Shown here in pieces: positions 49,211 to 57,927 of a stretch of DNA of 64,000 bases (position 1 is the first letter of the stretch; every line of letters begins with the position of its first letter). The stretch is taken from contig NZ_JAHVJR010000001.1 of NCBI RefSeq assembly GCF_019801175.1, positions 1,178,001 to 1,242,000 of the forward strand, in the 5' to 3' direction. This DNA comes from Vannielia litorea. GTDB taxonomy: Bacteria; Pseudomonadota; Alphaproteobacteria; Rhodobacterales; Rhodobacteraceae. The position numbers were made by a program, and so were the translations under genes. The notes below the pieces were generated by a model. It did not search any database. It had not been told where the DNA came from and saw only the letters and a list, made by a program, of their open reading frames with translations.

Positions 49211-50150
49211 GTTCGCCCAGCCGTGGTGGTTTTTGCTCTTGCCGCTTCCGGTGCTCGCGTGGGCGCTTCTGCCTGTGGCCCGAGGCTCGGGCGCAGCGTT
49301 GCGCGTACCCGAGCGTGTCGCAGCGGGGTTTGAGCAGCCCGGTTTGCAGGGAGGCCGAACAGCTGTGCCGTGGCTGGCGGCGCTGGCGTGGGCGCTGCTG
49401 GTCGTTGCCTTGGCGGGACCTCGGGTGCTGGCGCCTGTTTCGGCCTTACGGGTTACGGGGCGTGATCTTGCGATTGCCATCGACCTTTCCGGCTCGATGG
49501 TACGGGAGGACTTCTTCCTCGACGGCGCCGCGATCACGCGGCTCGAGGCGGTGCAGCGGGTGGGCACGGAGTTTGCGCGCCGGCGGGCTGGAGACCGGGT
49601 TGCGCTGATCTTCTTTGGTTCCGAGGCCTATTATGCGGCGCCCTTCACTTTTGATACCGAAGCCGTCGCGCGGCGGATCGAGCAGGCCGAAATCGGTATC
49701 TCGGGACGGGCGACTAACATGGCAGATGCGCTGGGGCTGGCGTTGAAACGCATGGCGACCAGCGATGCGGCGACCAAAGTGGTGATCCTGCTCTCGGACG
49801 GGGTGAACAACGCGGGCGCCACGAACCCGCGCGGCGTGGCGGCTCTAGCGGCGGATATGGGTGTTCGGGTGCATACTATCGCCATGGGCCCGCGCGAACT
49901 GGCCGAGGCCGATGAAGGGGAGCGCGGGGTGGTGGACGCTGCCACCTTGGGTGCGGTCGCGGACCTGAGCGGCGGTGAGACCTTTCGGGTGCGTACCACT
50001 GAAGACCTCGTGGCTGTGGGCGAAGCGCTGGACCAGCTGGAAGCCACCGCGAGCGATGGCTTGTCGGCGGAAGTCTGGCGCGAATTCTGGGTCTGGCCGG
50101 CGGGGCTGGCACTGTTGCTCTGCCTCGGGCTGGCGTGGAGGCGGGCGTGA
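49203..50150 (+). CDS. VWA-domain membrane protein (BatA/MxaC-like)
   Basis: A 315-residue protein with two N-terminal helices (FAQPWWFLLLPLPVLAWALL; PWLAALAWALLVVALAGP), a VWA domain with a complete metal site (AIAIDLSGSMVREDF, then the Thr in SGRATNMADALGLAL and Asp in VVILLSDGVNNAG), and a C-terminal helix. The VWA domain should face the periplasm or cytoplasm next to the membrane. ATG 49203 starts inside the preceding gene. Partner of the MoxR ATPase. Confidence 0.9.
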   Translation: MPEFAQPWWFLLLPLPVLAWALLPVARGSGAALRVPERVAAGFEQPGLQGGRTAVPWLAALAWALLVVALAGPRVLAPVSALRVTGRDLAIAIDLSGSMVREDFFLDGAAITRLEAVQRVGTEFARRRAGDRVALIFFGSEAYYAAPFTFDTEAVARRIEQAEIGISGRATNMADALGLALKRMATSDAATKVVILLSDGVNNAGATNPRGVAALAADMGVRVHTIAMGPRELAEADEGERGVVDAATLGAVADLSGGETFRVRTTEDLVAVGEALDQLEATASDGLSAEVWREFWVWPAGLALLLCLGLAWRRA

Positions 50151-51037
50151 GCGGGCTGGTACTCCTCCGCCCGTGGTGGCTACTGGCTTTGCCGGTTGTG
50201 GCGGCGCTTGCAGTGCTGCTTTGGCGCCGACGCGCGCGGCTGGGCGACTGGGAGCGGGTTGTGCGCCCCGAGATGATGGCCGCGCTCCGGCGGCTTGGGC
50301 ATGTGGAGGCCGGGCGGCAGGGTGTGCAAGGCTTGGGTGCGCTGGCTGCTGCCGGACTGGTGGCGTTGGCTCTGACCGGTCCTGCAACCACGCGGCGCGA
50401 GGCAGCGGCGTTTCGCAATCTCGACGGGGTGATCCTCGTGCTCGATGCCTCGCTTTCGATGACCGAAGCGGACGGGTGGAGCCAGATGCTGACCGCTGGC
50501 CGTGCCGCGATGGCGGGTTTGGGGGCAAGGCCCGCCGCACTGGTGGTGGTGGCGGGCGATGCCTATCACGCAGCCGATCTGACCAGTGATCACAAGGAAC
50601 TGGCCCAGACTTGGCAACTGGTCGACGGCGCCACGGTGCCCGATAGGGGCTCACGGCCATGGCTGGGATTGGCGCGTGCGGCAGACGTGCTGAAGGAGGC
50701 CCGGCTGTTCAGCGCCGATGTAGTGCTCTTCACCGATGGCGGCGGGCTGGGGCCGGAGACGCTTGAGGTGGCGGCAAAGCTGGAGGCGGAGGGTGCGCGG
50801 CTATCTGTGGTCGCCGCCGAGGGACTGGAGCCTGCAGAGGTGCTGGCACGGGCTGGTGGTGGCCGAACCTTCACACCGCTGGAAGGTGTCGCGCTGGCAG
50901 GGTTTCTGGCCGAGGGCGGGCGGGCGCAATTGGAGCGGGCGGACTACCCGCTTCTGTTTCTTGCCGACCATGGGCGGCTCGTGCTGCTTGCTGCTCTCGT
51001 GCCGCTTTTGCTGGGCTTTCGGCGGAGGCAATCATGA
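50147..51037 (+). CDS. VWA-domain membrane protein (BatB/MxaL-like)
   Basis: A 296-residue protein similar in layout to the preceding one: two helices (LLRPWWLLALPVVAALAVLL and a later one near residue 65), VWA domain with DASLSM metal motif in VILVLDASLSMTEADGW, and a C-terminal helix (LLFLADHGRLVLLAALVPLL). The Thr and second Asp of the metal site are less clear than in its neighbour (DVVLFTDGGGLGPETLE). GTG 50147 overlaps the previous stop; its own stop overlaps the next ATG. Confidence 0.87.
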   Translation: MSGLVLLRPWWLLALPVVAALAVLLWRRRARLGDWERVVRPEMMAALRRLGHVEAGRQGVQGLGALAAAGLVALALTGPATTRREAAAFRNLDGVILVLDASLSMTEADGWSQMLTAGRAAMAGLGARPAALVVVAGDAYHAADLTSDHKELAQTWQLVDGATVPDRGSRPWLGLARAADVLKEARLFSADVVLFTDGGGLGPETLEVAAKLEAEGARLSVVAAEGLEPAEVLARAGGGRTFTPLEGVALAGFLAEGGRAQLERADYPLLFLADHGRLVLLAALVPLLLGFRRRQS

Positions 51038-51708
51038 AGATGATCGCGCTCATCGCAGGCGGCCTTTTGGCGGTCGCGCTGTTGATTGGGGGCACAGCAC
51101 CATTTGGCAGGGTGCTGCTGGATGCCGGGATTTCGGTGCCGATGCTCTTTTCTGATCAGGGGTGGCGAGGTGTGGCGCTGTATCGGGCGGGGCACTATGA
51201 GGCTGCGGCAGGTGCTTTTGCACGAGCTGGGCAGCCGTTCAACCAAGGCAATGCGCTTGCGAGAGCGGGCCAGTATGCCGAAGCACTTGAAGCCTATGAC
51301 CTCGCGCGGACGGGCGGCGACGGGGCGGCCGGTGCCAATTTCGACCTCGTGGCGGCCTTCTACGCGGGCTTGGCGCTGGAAGCGGGGTCAGTCGTGGAGT
51401 GGTTCTCCGAGCGTGATCTGAGCGGACCTTTGGAAGAGAGCTTTGAAGCGAGAGGAAACGCGCGCGCGGCAGGGCAGGGCACGGAGGTGACCAACGTGGG
51501 CGCGCTCATTGGTCTGCCTGAAATCGTAAGCGGGGGTGCGCGGGAAGTTCGCAAGGTGTTCGATGACAAGTTCATCACCGCCGATGAGCGCTGGCTGGAA
51601 ACGCTGGAGGATGTGCCCGGCGCCTTCATGGCCGCACGGATCCGCCATGAGGCCAAACGGCGCTTGCGGGCGGGAGAAGGGCAGCCAGAGGCGGAGGATC
51701 CGCAATGA
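51034..51708 (+). CDS. TPR-like periplasmic protein of the VWA operon (BatC/MxaK-like)
   Basis: A 224-residue protein with an N-terminal anchor (MKMIALIAGGLLAVALLIGG) and a TPR-like pair (GVALYRAGHYEAAAGAFARA; GNALARAGQYAEALEAYDLA). The rest is acidic and helical. Size and place between VWA and BatD-like genes fit BatC or MxaK. Overlaps both neighbours by four bases. Confidence 0.8.
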   Translation: MKMIALIAGGLLAVALLIGGTAPFGRVLLDAGISVPMLFSDQGWRGVALYRAGHYEAAAGAFARAGQPFNQGNALARAGQYAEALEAYDLARTGGDGAAGANFDLVAAFYAGLALEAGSVVEWFSERDLSGPLEESFEARGNARAAGQGTEVTNVGALIGLPEIVSGGAREVRKVFDDKFITADERWLETLEDVPGAFMAARIRHEAKRRLRAGEGQPEAEDPQ

Positions 51709-52856
51709 AGGCGCTGGTTGCATGGCTGATGCTCGCGGGGGCCGCTCTGGCGCAGGCGAGCGAAGTGCGGCCCGGCGAGATCGAACTGACTGTGACCGTG
51801 GAGGATGCCGGTGCCATGCCATTCGCGGGCGAGATGGTACTGATGACAATCCACGGCGTGTATCGAAGGCACATTGCGCGGGAGAGCCTGGTGCAGCCGG
51901 AGCTTGAGGGCTTTGCATGGATGCAGCTCGGACAGGACTACTGGTACGAAACCCGCGAGCGCGGACAACCGGTGAAGAACTTTCGCCGCCGCATGGCACT
52001 CTTCCCGGAGCGGGACGGGCAGTTGGAGATCGGATCGTTCACCCATCATTTGACCTTAATCGACGCGGACGACGACTGGTTTGACCACGACCTGCGCTCG
52101 GCGCCTGTGCCGCTACAGGTTGCTCCGGCTCCGGCGAGAGACTGGTGGTTCCCAGCCCGGCGGTTGGAGGTATCTGACAGCTGGTCCAATGCGCCGGACC
52201 AGCTGGCACAAGGCGAGGGCGTGCTGCGCATTGTACGGGTTGCGGCAACGGGCGCCGCGCCGCAGATGATCCCGCCGATGCCGGAGTTGCGCTCTCCCAG
52301 CGGGCTGGTCTTTGCGCACCCGGAGAAGCGGCTGGTGGAACTGTCGCCGGAGGGGCCTGTCTCGGTCGCCTTCTGGCGTTGGACGATCCAGCCCGGCAAC
52401 GGGGTGTCGGCCATCACCGAGCCGATGGAGTTCGAGTGGTATGACACGGTGGCCAGACAGCCCCGGCGGGTGCGGATCGGGGCGCAGCGTGTGGCCTACA
52501 CGGAGCCGTTGGTGGCGCGGCCCGGGATCGCCGTTGCCGGGGCGGACCGCGGCCGAAGCGCTTTGGCGGCGGCAGGCTTCGGCGTCGTGGCCGGGTTGGC
52601 CGTGTTGCTGTGGGGGCAGAAGCTGGGCCGCCCTCGATTTGCTGACCCGCTGCGCTGGCGGATTCGCCAAGCAGCACGTCGGGGCGATTTGACCGCGCTC
52701 CGCCGGGCCGGGGCTGCATTGGTGCGCCGCGATGGGCGCGGGCAGGGGGCCTTGGCGCGGCTTGATGACGCCGTTTTCGGCAGGGGCACCGACACGCCTA
52801 ATCTCACGGGCATCGCACGGGCCTTGCTAGCACGAAGGACCGATACTCTTGGCTAA
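51705..52856 (+). CDS. BatD/MxaA-like membrane protein
   Basis: A 383-residue protein with a Sec signal (MKALVAWLMLAGAALAQASE), a periplasmic beta-rich region starting GEIELTVTVEDAGAMPFAGE with an oxygen-tolerance BatD look, a helix near residues 282-305 (ALAAAGFGVVAGLAVLLWGQ) and a basic cytoplasmic tail. It is the last gene of the MoxR operon, 94 bases before gfa. BatD-like proteins are thought to complex with the VWA proteins. Confidence 0.78.
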   Translation: MKALVAWLMLAGAALAQASEVRPGEIELTVTVEDAGAMPFAGEMVLMTIHGVYRRHIARESLVQPELEGFAWMQLGQDYWYETRERGQPVKNFRRRMALFPERDGQLEIGSFTHHLTLIDADDDWFDHDLRSAPVPLQVAPAPARDWWFPARRLEVSDSWSNAPDQLAQGEGVLRIVRVAATGAAPQMIPPMPELRSPSGLVFAHPEKRLVELSPEGPVSVAFWRWTIQPGNGVSAITEPMEFEWYDTVARQPRRVRIGAQRVAYTEPLVARPGIAVAGADRGRSALAAAGFGVVAGLAVLLWGQKLGRPRFADPLRWRIRQAARRGDLTALRRAGAALVRRDGRGQGALARLDDAVFGRGTDTPNLTGIARALLARRTDTLG

Positions 52857-52950
52857 ATTGTCAGAGCATCGCTCGGGCGGCACCATGACCTGACATTGCC
52901 TTGGGTGCGACAGGTGCACACCGGCAAACCCTAACGGGGGAGGGAAGCCC

Positions 52951-53577
52951 ATGAGTCTGTGGTCCAGACTGTTCGGCGGCAAGGAGGAGGAGCCTGCCAT
53001 GACCCAAGTGACGATACATCCTGCGGTGGACGGGGGTGTCAGGCCCGGCAGCGCGAGTTTCTCCGGTGGTACGATCAAGTGCCTTTGCGCCAGCGATCCG
53101 GTGGTTGTCGAGATCGGCGGCCAGACGGCGCATAACCATGTGTGCGGCTGCACCAAGTGCTGGAAGCCCGATGGCGCCGTGTTTAGCCAGATCGCGGTTG
53201 TCGGCCGTGATGCCGTCACGGTGCGTTCGGGGGCGAACAAGCTCTCGGTCGTCGACCCGAGTGCCGCGATCCAGCGGCATGCCTGCTCAGGCTGCGGGGC
53301 GCACATGTATGGCCGCATCGAGGATACCGGCCACCCGTTCCACGGGCTGGACTTTGTGCACACCGAGTTGAGCGATCAAGATGGCTGGTCAGCGCCTGAG
53401 TTCGCTGCCTTCTGCTCTTCGATCATCGAGAGCGGGGTGAACCCGGATCGGATGGACGGCATCCGCTCACGGCTCAGGGAGTTGGGGCTGGAGCCCTATG
53501 ACTGCCTTTCACCGCCACTGATGGACGCGATTGCGACCCATGTGGCGAAGTCAAAAGGCGTGCTCGCTGACGCCTGA
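52951..53577 (+). CDS. gfa: S-(hydroxymethyl)glutathione synthase
   Basis: Zinc enzyme that speeds the joining of formaldehyde with glutathione, feeding the dehydrogenase at 61606. Cysteine motifs of the Gfa fold: GGTIKCLCASDP, NHVCGCTKCWKPDGAVF and HACSGCGAHMYGRI. Canonical family members begin near MTQVTIHPAVDGGVRPGSAS, that is ATG 52999 (192 residues) with AAGGAGGAGGAG upstream. The frame, however, starts at ATG 52951 with its own GGGGAGGGAAG site and adds MSLWSRLFGGKEEEPA, which looks like the start of a HlyU-type protein. Both starts are plausible; I draw the longer one. Confidence 0.92.
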   Translation: MSLWSRLFGGKEEEPAMTQVTIHPAVDGGVRPGSASFSGGTIKCLCASDPVVVEIGGQTAHNHVCGCTKCWKPDGAVFSQIAVVGRDAVTVRSGANKLSVVDPSAAIQRHACSGCGAHMYGRIEDTGHPFHGLDFVHTELSDQDGWSAPEFAAFCSSIIESGVNPDRMDGIRSRLRELGLEPYDCLSPPLMDAIATHVAKSKGVLADA

Positions 53578-53740
53578 CTAGGGCGGGTTGACAGCGGCAG
53601 AAACCGGAGGCGGGCGTGGGCCCGGCTCCGGGCGTATTCTTGCACCCTGCGGCGGAATCTCGCCTAGGGTTTCAACTGCTGCGACAGAGTTGCACAGGTG
53701 AAATCTTTCCTGCTAGCCTCCCGTGAGGGAGGACGAAATC

Positions 53741-54466
53741 ATGAAACATGAGGCGCTTGAGCGACGACCATGCGAGGTCGGCTCGGTGTTGGTGGTCGAC
53801 GACCACCCGCTTTATGGCGCGGCGTTGGAGCAAGCGTTGCGCCATGTGTTCGACGGCTGTGAGATCGTGACGGCCACCACGCTGCATGACGGGCTTCAGG
53901 CCCTTTGCAAAGGCTTTCGGCCTGACATGGTGCTGCTTGATCTCAAGCTGCCGGATGTGACCGGCATCAGCGGTTGCCTACGGCTGAGAGAGGAACTGCC
54001 GGATGTGCCGGTTGTGGTGATCTCATCGCTCACGAGCGACGAGGTGATCGAAGCGGTGATGGATGCCGGTGCGGCGGGCTTCGTGCCCAAAGATGCCCCC
54101 ATGGCAGACCTTCGCGCCGCCCTTTGCGAGGTGCGCAGCGGGCTGACCTATCTGCCGAAGGGTTTCAGCCGGGTACGGCACGCGCCGCAAAAGCAGAAGC
54201 TGCGGGATAAGCAGGATGTGGCCCGTAAGATCGCCGAACTCACCCCACAGCAGACCCGCATCATGAAACTCATCTGCGTGGGCAAGCCCAACAAGCAAAT
54301 CGCCTACGAAATGGACCTCGCGGAAGCCACGGTCAAAGCCCATATCACCGCGCTGTTGCGCCGGCTGGGCGTTCAGAACCGAACCCAGGCCGCTGTGCTC
54401 GTAGAAAGCGCGAGCCTCGATGCGGCGGCGGAGCAGAGCGACACCCAGGCTTTTCTGAGCAACTGA
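53741..54466 (+). CDS. LuxR-type response regulator (FlhR-like)
   Basis: A 241-residue regulator with receiver domain (SVLVVDDHPLYGAALEQALR; phospho-acceptor Asp67 in MVLLDLKLPDVTG; Lys in GFVPKDAPMADL) and LuxR-type HTH (LTPQQTRIMKLICVGKPNKQ and MDLAEATVKAHITALLRRLG). ATG 53741 follows GGGAGGAC. It lies directly before a FIST protein and a hybrid kinase, and between gfa and formaldehyde dehydrogenase. In Paracoccus, FlhR/FlhS control formaldehyde and methanol oxidation genes; in Pseudomonas, similar trios control ethanol oxidation. That role is likely here. Confidence 0.88.
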   Translation: MKHEALERRPCEVGSVLVVDDHPLYGAALEQALRHVFDGCEIVTATTLHDGLQALCKGFRPDMVLLDLKLPDVTGISGCLRLREELPDVPVVVISSLTSDEVIEAVMDAGAAGFVPKDAPMADLRAALCEVRSGLTYLPKGFSRVRHAPQKQKLRDKQDVARKIAELTPQQTRIMKLICVGKPNKQIAYEMDLAEATVKAHITALLRRLGVQNRTQAAVLVESASLDAAAEQSDTQAFLSN

Positions 54467-54467
54467 G

Positions 54468-55634
54468 GTGGTGAACGGAAATTCAGGGGGAGAGACGGAG
54501 GCACTAGTCGGTGTCGCCGTTTCCCACGCGGTGGCGGGAGACACGGCCGTGGCGGAGGTTGCCGCCGCTCTTGCTCATCAGGATGCCTGCTTCACCCTGC
54601 TCTTCGTCCCGGAGGCGCTCGACCTCGGGGAGGTGGAACAAGGTGTGGCTGCACATCTCGGCGGCTGCCTTGTTTTCGGCTGCACGACCGCCGGGCAAAT
54701 CACCCCGGAGGGATACGAGAATGACGCTCTGCTGGCGCTCTCTTTCCCGCGCAGCCATTTCCGCTGCGCATCTCAACTGATCGCTCCGCTCAAGCCGCTT
54801 TCGATTCAGCGTATCACTGCAGATGCACGCGCGCTCGATGCACGTTTTCAGAAGACGGCACATTGGAACCGACTGGCGCTGACCATCAGCGACGGACTTT
54901 CCAAGCAGGAGGATATGTTGGTTGCCGCGCTGGAGGCGGGGCTGGATGACATGCCGATCTTTGGCGGTTCCGCGGCGAACGGATTGACCTTTCAACAAAC
55001 CTCCGTGCTTCACGGCGGCAAGTTCCATACCAACGCCGCGCTCCTGCTGATCCTGGAGACCGATCTCGAGTTTTCGGGCATTGGCTTCGACCACTTCCTG
55101 CCGACCGGGCACCAGATGGTCGTAACCGGCGCGGAGCCGGAAGAACGGGTGGTCTATGAGATCAACGGCGCTCCGGCGGCCGATGAATATGCCCGGCTCG
55201 TTGGCGTGCCCCGCGAGCAGCTATCGCCGCAGGTCTTCGCGGAAAATCCGGTGCTGGTACGGAACTCGGCGCTCTACCACGTGCGAGCCATTCAGGAGGT
55301 TCAGGAGGGCGGTGCACTCTCGTTCCTCAGCGCCATTGACGAAGGCTTGTTGCTGACACTCGGGAAGGGTCAGGAGATTGTTCAGACCATGGCGCAGGAG
55401 CTCGATTTGCGGGACGGGCGGGGGCGCGCGCCAGAATTCATCCTCGGGTTCGACTGTGTACTTAGGCGCATTGAGATCGACCACAAGCAACTGACGTGGC
55501 AAGCGTCGGAGGTGCTGAAGGAACGCCGGGTGCTGGGCTTCAACACCTATGGCGAGCAGCACTGCGGCGTGCATGTGAACCAGACCTTCGTGGGCGTTGC
55601 CTTTTTTGAACCCAAGGAGCGCTCGTTGCACTGA
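54468..55634 (+). CDS. FIST-domain sensor protein (NosP-like)
   Basis: A 388-residue cytoplasmic sensor with FIST N (LGGCLVFGCTTAGQITPEGY; DDMPIFGGSAANGLTFQQTS) and FIST C (VLVRNSALYHVRAIQEVQEG; GEQHCGVHVNQTFVGVAFFE) domains. FIST proteins bind small ligands; the Pseudomonas member NosP binds haem and nitric oxide and controls the kinase encoded beside it. Here the start GTG 54468 lies one base after the response regulator, and the stop overlaps the hybrid kinase ATG (TGATG), so the three are one signalling unit. Haem binding is inference. Confidence 0.88.
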   Translation: MVNGNSGGETEALVGVAVSHAVAGDTAVAEVAAALAHQDACFTLLFVPEALDLGEVEQGVAAHLGGCLVFGCTTAGQITPEGYENDALLALSFPRSHFRCASQLIAPLKPLSIQRITADARALDARFQKTAHWNRLALTISDGLSKQEDMLVAALEAGLDDMPIFGGSAANGLTFQQTSVLHGGKFHTNAALLLILETDLEFSGIGFDHFLPTGHQMVVTGAEPEERVVYEINGAPAADEYARLVGVPREQLSPQVFAENPVLVRNSALYHVRAIQEVQEGGALSFLSAIDEGLLLTLGKGQEIVQTMAQELDLRDGRGRAPEFILGFDCVLRRIEIDHKQLTWQASEVLKERRVLGFNTYGEQHCGVHVNQTFVGVAFFEPKERSLH

Positions 55635-57901
55635 TGATCGATCCCGACGATCCCCTTGAGGTGCAGGTCGAGAAGCAGGCCAAGATTATTGCTGCGCTGG
55701 TGCGGCGAGCTGGGCGGCAGAACGAGGTGGGCAGCCAAGCATATTCGGCTTTTCAGTCGGCAATCGCACTGCAGGGGCAGGTCTGGGCCAAGACCCGCGA
55801 CTTGGAACGCGCCTCGAGCGAGCTGAGCCAATTGCGGCATGACCGGGAGCGAAGCCAGAAGAACCTGACCGATGCCCTCTCTGTCATGGAGGGCGGATTT
55901 GCGCTCTTCGAGGAGGGGCGGCTGCGGATTTGCAACGAGCTCTTCCGCACGCTTTTGCCGGACATTTCGGGGCGGATCCTGCCCGGGCTGACGCTAGCCG
56001 ACTATTTCGACGCGATGGAGCATTCGGCACATCTTGAGGCGGACGACGAGCAAGTGGCGCCGCCTCTTCGCACCCGTCGGGAGGCAGAGGCGGGCACAGC
56101 GCTTTCGTCTTTCGTGATTGCGCTGAAAGGCGACCGGTGGTTCCAGATCAGCCAGCAGGGAACGGGCGGCGAGACGGTAATCGTGCTCCAGACCGAGATC
56201 ACCGACATCGTCCGCAAGAACCGCTCTGAAAAGGCGCAGCTGATTGACCTGCATGCCCACTACCTACAGGCCGCCATCGATCACATGAGCCTCGGGCTCT
56301 GCACGGTCAGCGCCGAAGGCACCGTGACACTCCACAACGACCGGTTCCGCGAGTTGCTCGGGCTACCTTACACCCTTGTGCAGCAGGGCACACTGTTTAC
56401 CGAGGTGGTGGAGTTCATTCGCGCCAACTACCTGATCGACAGCGAAAATCTTGCCCTCTTCGATGGCTGGATGGAGCGGACGGGCAAAGACGGGCGGCTG
56501 CGGCAGACGTTGCGCCATGCCAGCGGCCGGGTGCTGGACATGCACACACATGCGCTGCCGGACATGGGCTTTCTGGTCGATATTAAGGATGTGACTCTGG
56601 AGTACCGCGCCACCGAACTGCTGGAAAAGCGGGTGAGCGAGCGGACAGCCGAACTCACCCACGCCAACGCCCGGTTGACCGCGCAATTCGAAGAGTTGGC
56701 GCGGGTGCAGGAGGCACTCAAGGTCGCTAAGGAAGAGGCGGAAGCGGCCAACAGCTCCAAGACCCGCTTCCTCGCAGCGGCATCCCATGACCTGCTGCAA
56801 CCGATCAACGCTGCAAAACTGCTGATCTCGACGCTTTTCGACATGAGCCGCGAGACCCAGATGGCCGAGACGGTGGAGCGACTTGAAGGGGCTTTTGCAT
56901 CGATGGAGCAGTTGCTGCACGCACTACTCGATATCTCGCGGCTCGAAAGTTCGACCGGGCAGCTCAACCCGACCGATGTTTCATTGGCGCAAGTTATGCA
57001 AACGGTCACGCAGGACCAGCAGGCCTTTGCGGCGCGCAAGGGGGTCCAACTCAGCGTGGTGCCAAGCGGCCTCTGGGTGCGGTCCGACCAGCGCTATCTT
57101 TTTCGCTCAATCCAGAACCTAGTGGTGAACGCGATCCAATACACTGAGAGCGGGCGTGTACTCGTGGGGTGCCGGCGAAGGCCGGGCGAGCGGGTGGAGC
57201 TTCAGGTCTGGGATACGGGCATCGGGATCAGCCGCAAGGATCAGCGACGGATCTTCGAGGAGTTCACTCGGGCGGACAATGTGCCGCCGGGTAGCGGCAT
57301 GGGGCTGGGCCTCTCGATCGTAGACCGAACCTGTCGGCATCTGGGTCACCAAGTGAGCGTGCGCTCGAAGCCCGGTGTCGGGTCTGTCTTTTCGATCGAG
57401 ATGGAGGCGGTCGAGGCGCAGGCCCCGGTCGGTGAGGCGGCGATGAGCCCCGGCGCAGGGGACTTTCCGGAGATGGACCTGATCGTGCTGGTGGTGGAGA
57501 ACGATGCTGCTGTGCTCGATGCCACCACCCGGAAACTGGAGCGCTGGGGCGCATCTGTGTTGGGAGCGCGCAGCACGAAGGAGGCGCTCGCAATGGTGGA
57601 AGAGCTTGGCCTGCCGCCGGACATAATCCTTGCCGATTACCAGCTCGACGGGTCGGACCTTGGCACGACGGCGATCTGTGCCGTCCGTGAGGCTACTGAA
57701 ACCCATGTGCCCGCGATCATGATTACCGCCAACCGCTCTCCCGAACTGGCTCTGGCCGGTGCAGAGGAGGACTTCACGGTAATGACCAAGCCAGTTGAGC
57801 TCTCCCGTCTCCGGCCGTTGATGCACTGGAAGGTTCGCGCCGGGGCAGGGGCGCGGCCTACGGCACCGACAAAAGTATCCGGTGACGCGGCGCTGCCGTA
57901 A
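55634..57901 (+). CDS. Hybrid sensor histidine kinase/response regulator (FlhS/NahK-like)
   Basis: A 755-residue soluble kinase: coiled-coil start (residues 10-75), two PAS_7-type domains (LSVMEGGFALFEEGRLRICN, about 82-200; MSLGLCTVSAEGTVTLHNDR, about 217-330), a coiled-coil linker, HisKA with His385 in FLAAASHDLLQPINAAKLLI, HATPase (WDTGIGISRKDQRRIFEEF; GSGMGLGLSIVDRTCRHLG) and a C-terminal receiver with Asp668 in ILADYQLDGSDLG. No membrane helix. This is the layout of NahK, ErcS' and FlhS, which signal for nitric oxide or alcohol/C1 metabolism. It is probably controlled by the FIST protein and signals to the regulator at 53741. Confidence 0.9.
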   Translation: MIDPDDPLEVQVEKQAKIIAALVRRAGRQNEVGSQAYSAFQSAIALQGQVWAKTRDLERASSELSQLRHDRERSQKNLTDALSVMEGGFALFEEGRLRICNELFRTLLPDISGRILPGLTLADYFDAMEHSAHLEADDEQVAPPLRTRREAEAGTALSSFVIALKGDRWFQISQQGTGGETVIVLQTEITDIVRKNRSEKAQLIDLHAHYLQAAIDHMSLGLCTVSAEGTVTLHNDRFRELLGLPYTLVQQGTLFTEVVEFIRANYLIDSENLALFDGWMERTGKDGRLRQTLRHASGRVLDMHTHALPDMGFLVDIKDVTLEYRATELLEKRVSERTAELTHANARLTAQFEELARVQEALKVAKEEAEAANSSKTRFLAAASHDLLQPINAAKLLISTLFDMSRETQMAETVERLEGAFASMEQLLHALLDISRLESSTGQLNPTDVSLAQVMQTVTQDQQAFAARKGVQLSVVPSGLWVRSDQRYLFRSIQNLVVNAIQYTESGRVLVGCRRRPGERVELQVWDTGIGISRKDQRRIFEEFTRADNVPPGSGMGLGLSIVDRTCRHLGHQVSVRSKPGVGSVFSIEMEAVEAQAPVGEAAMSPGAGDFPEMDLIVLVVENDAAVLDATTRKLERWGASVLGARSTKEALAMVEELGLPPDIILADYQLDGSDLGTTAICAVREATETHVPAIMITANRSPELALAGAEEDFTVMTKPVELSRLRPLMHWKVRAGAGARPTAPTKVSGDAALP

Positions 57902-57927
57902 GTTAGGCTCGGAGCCGGAAGGAGACT

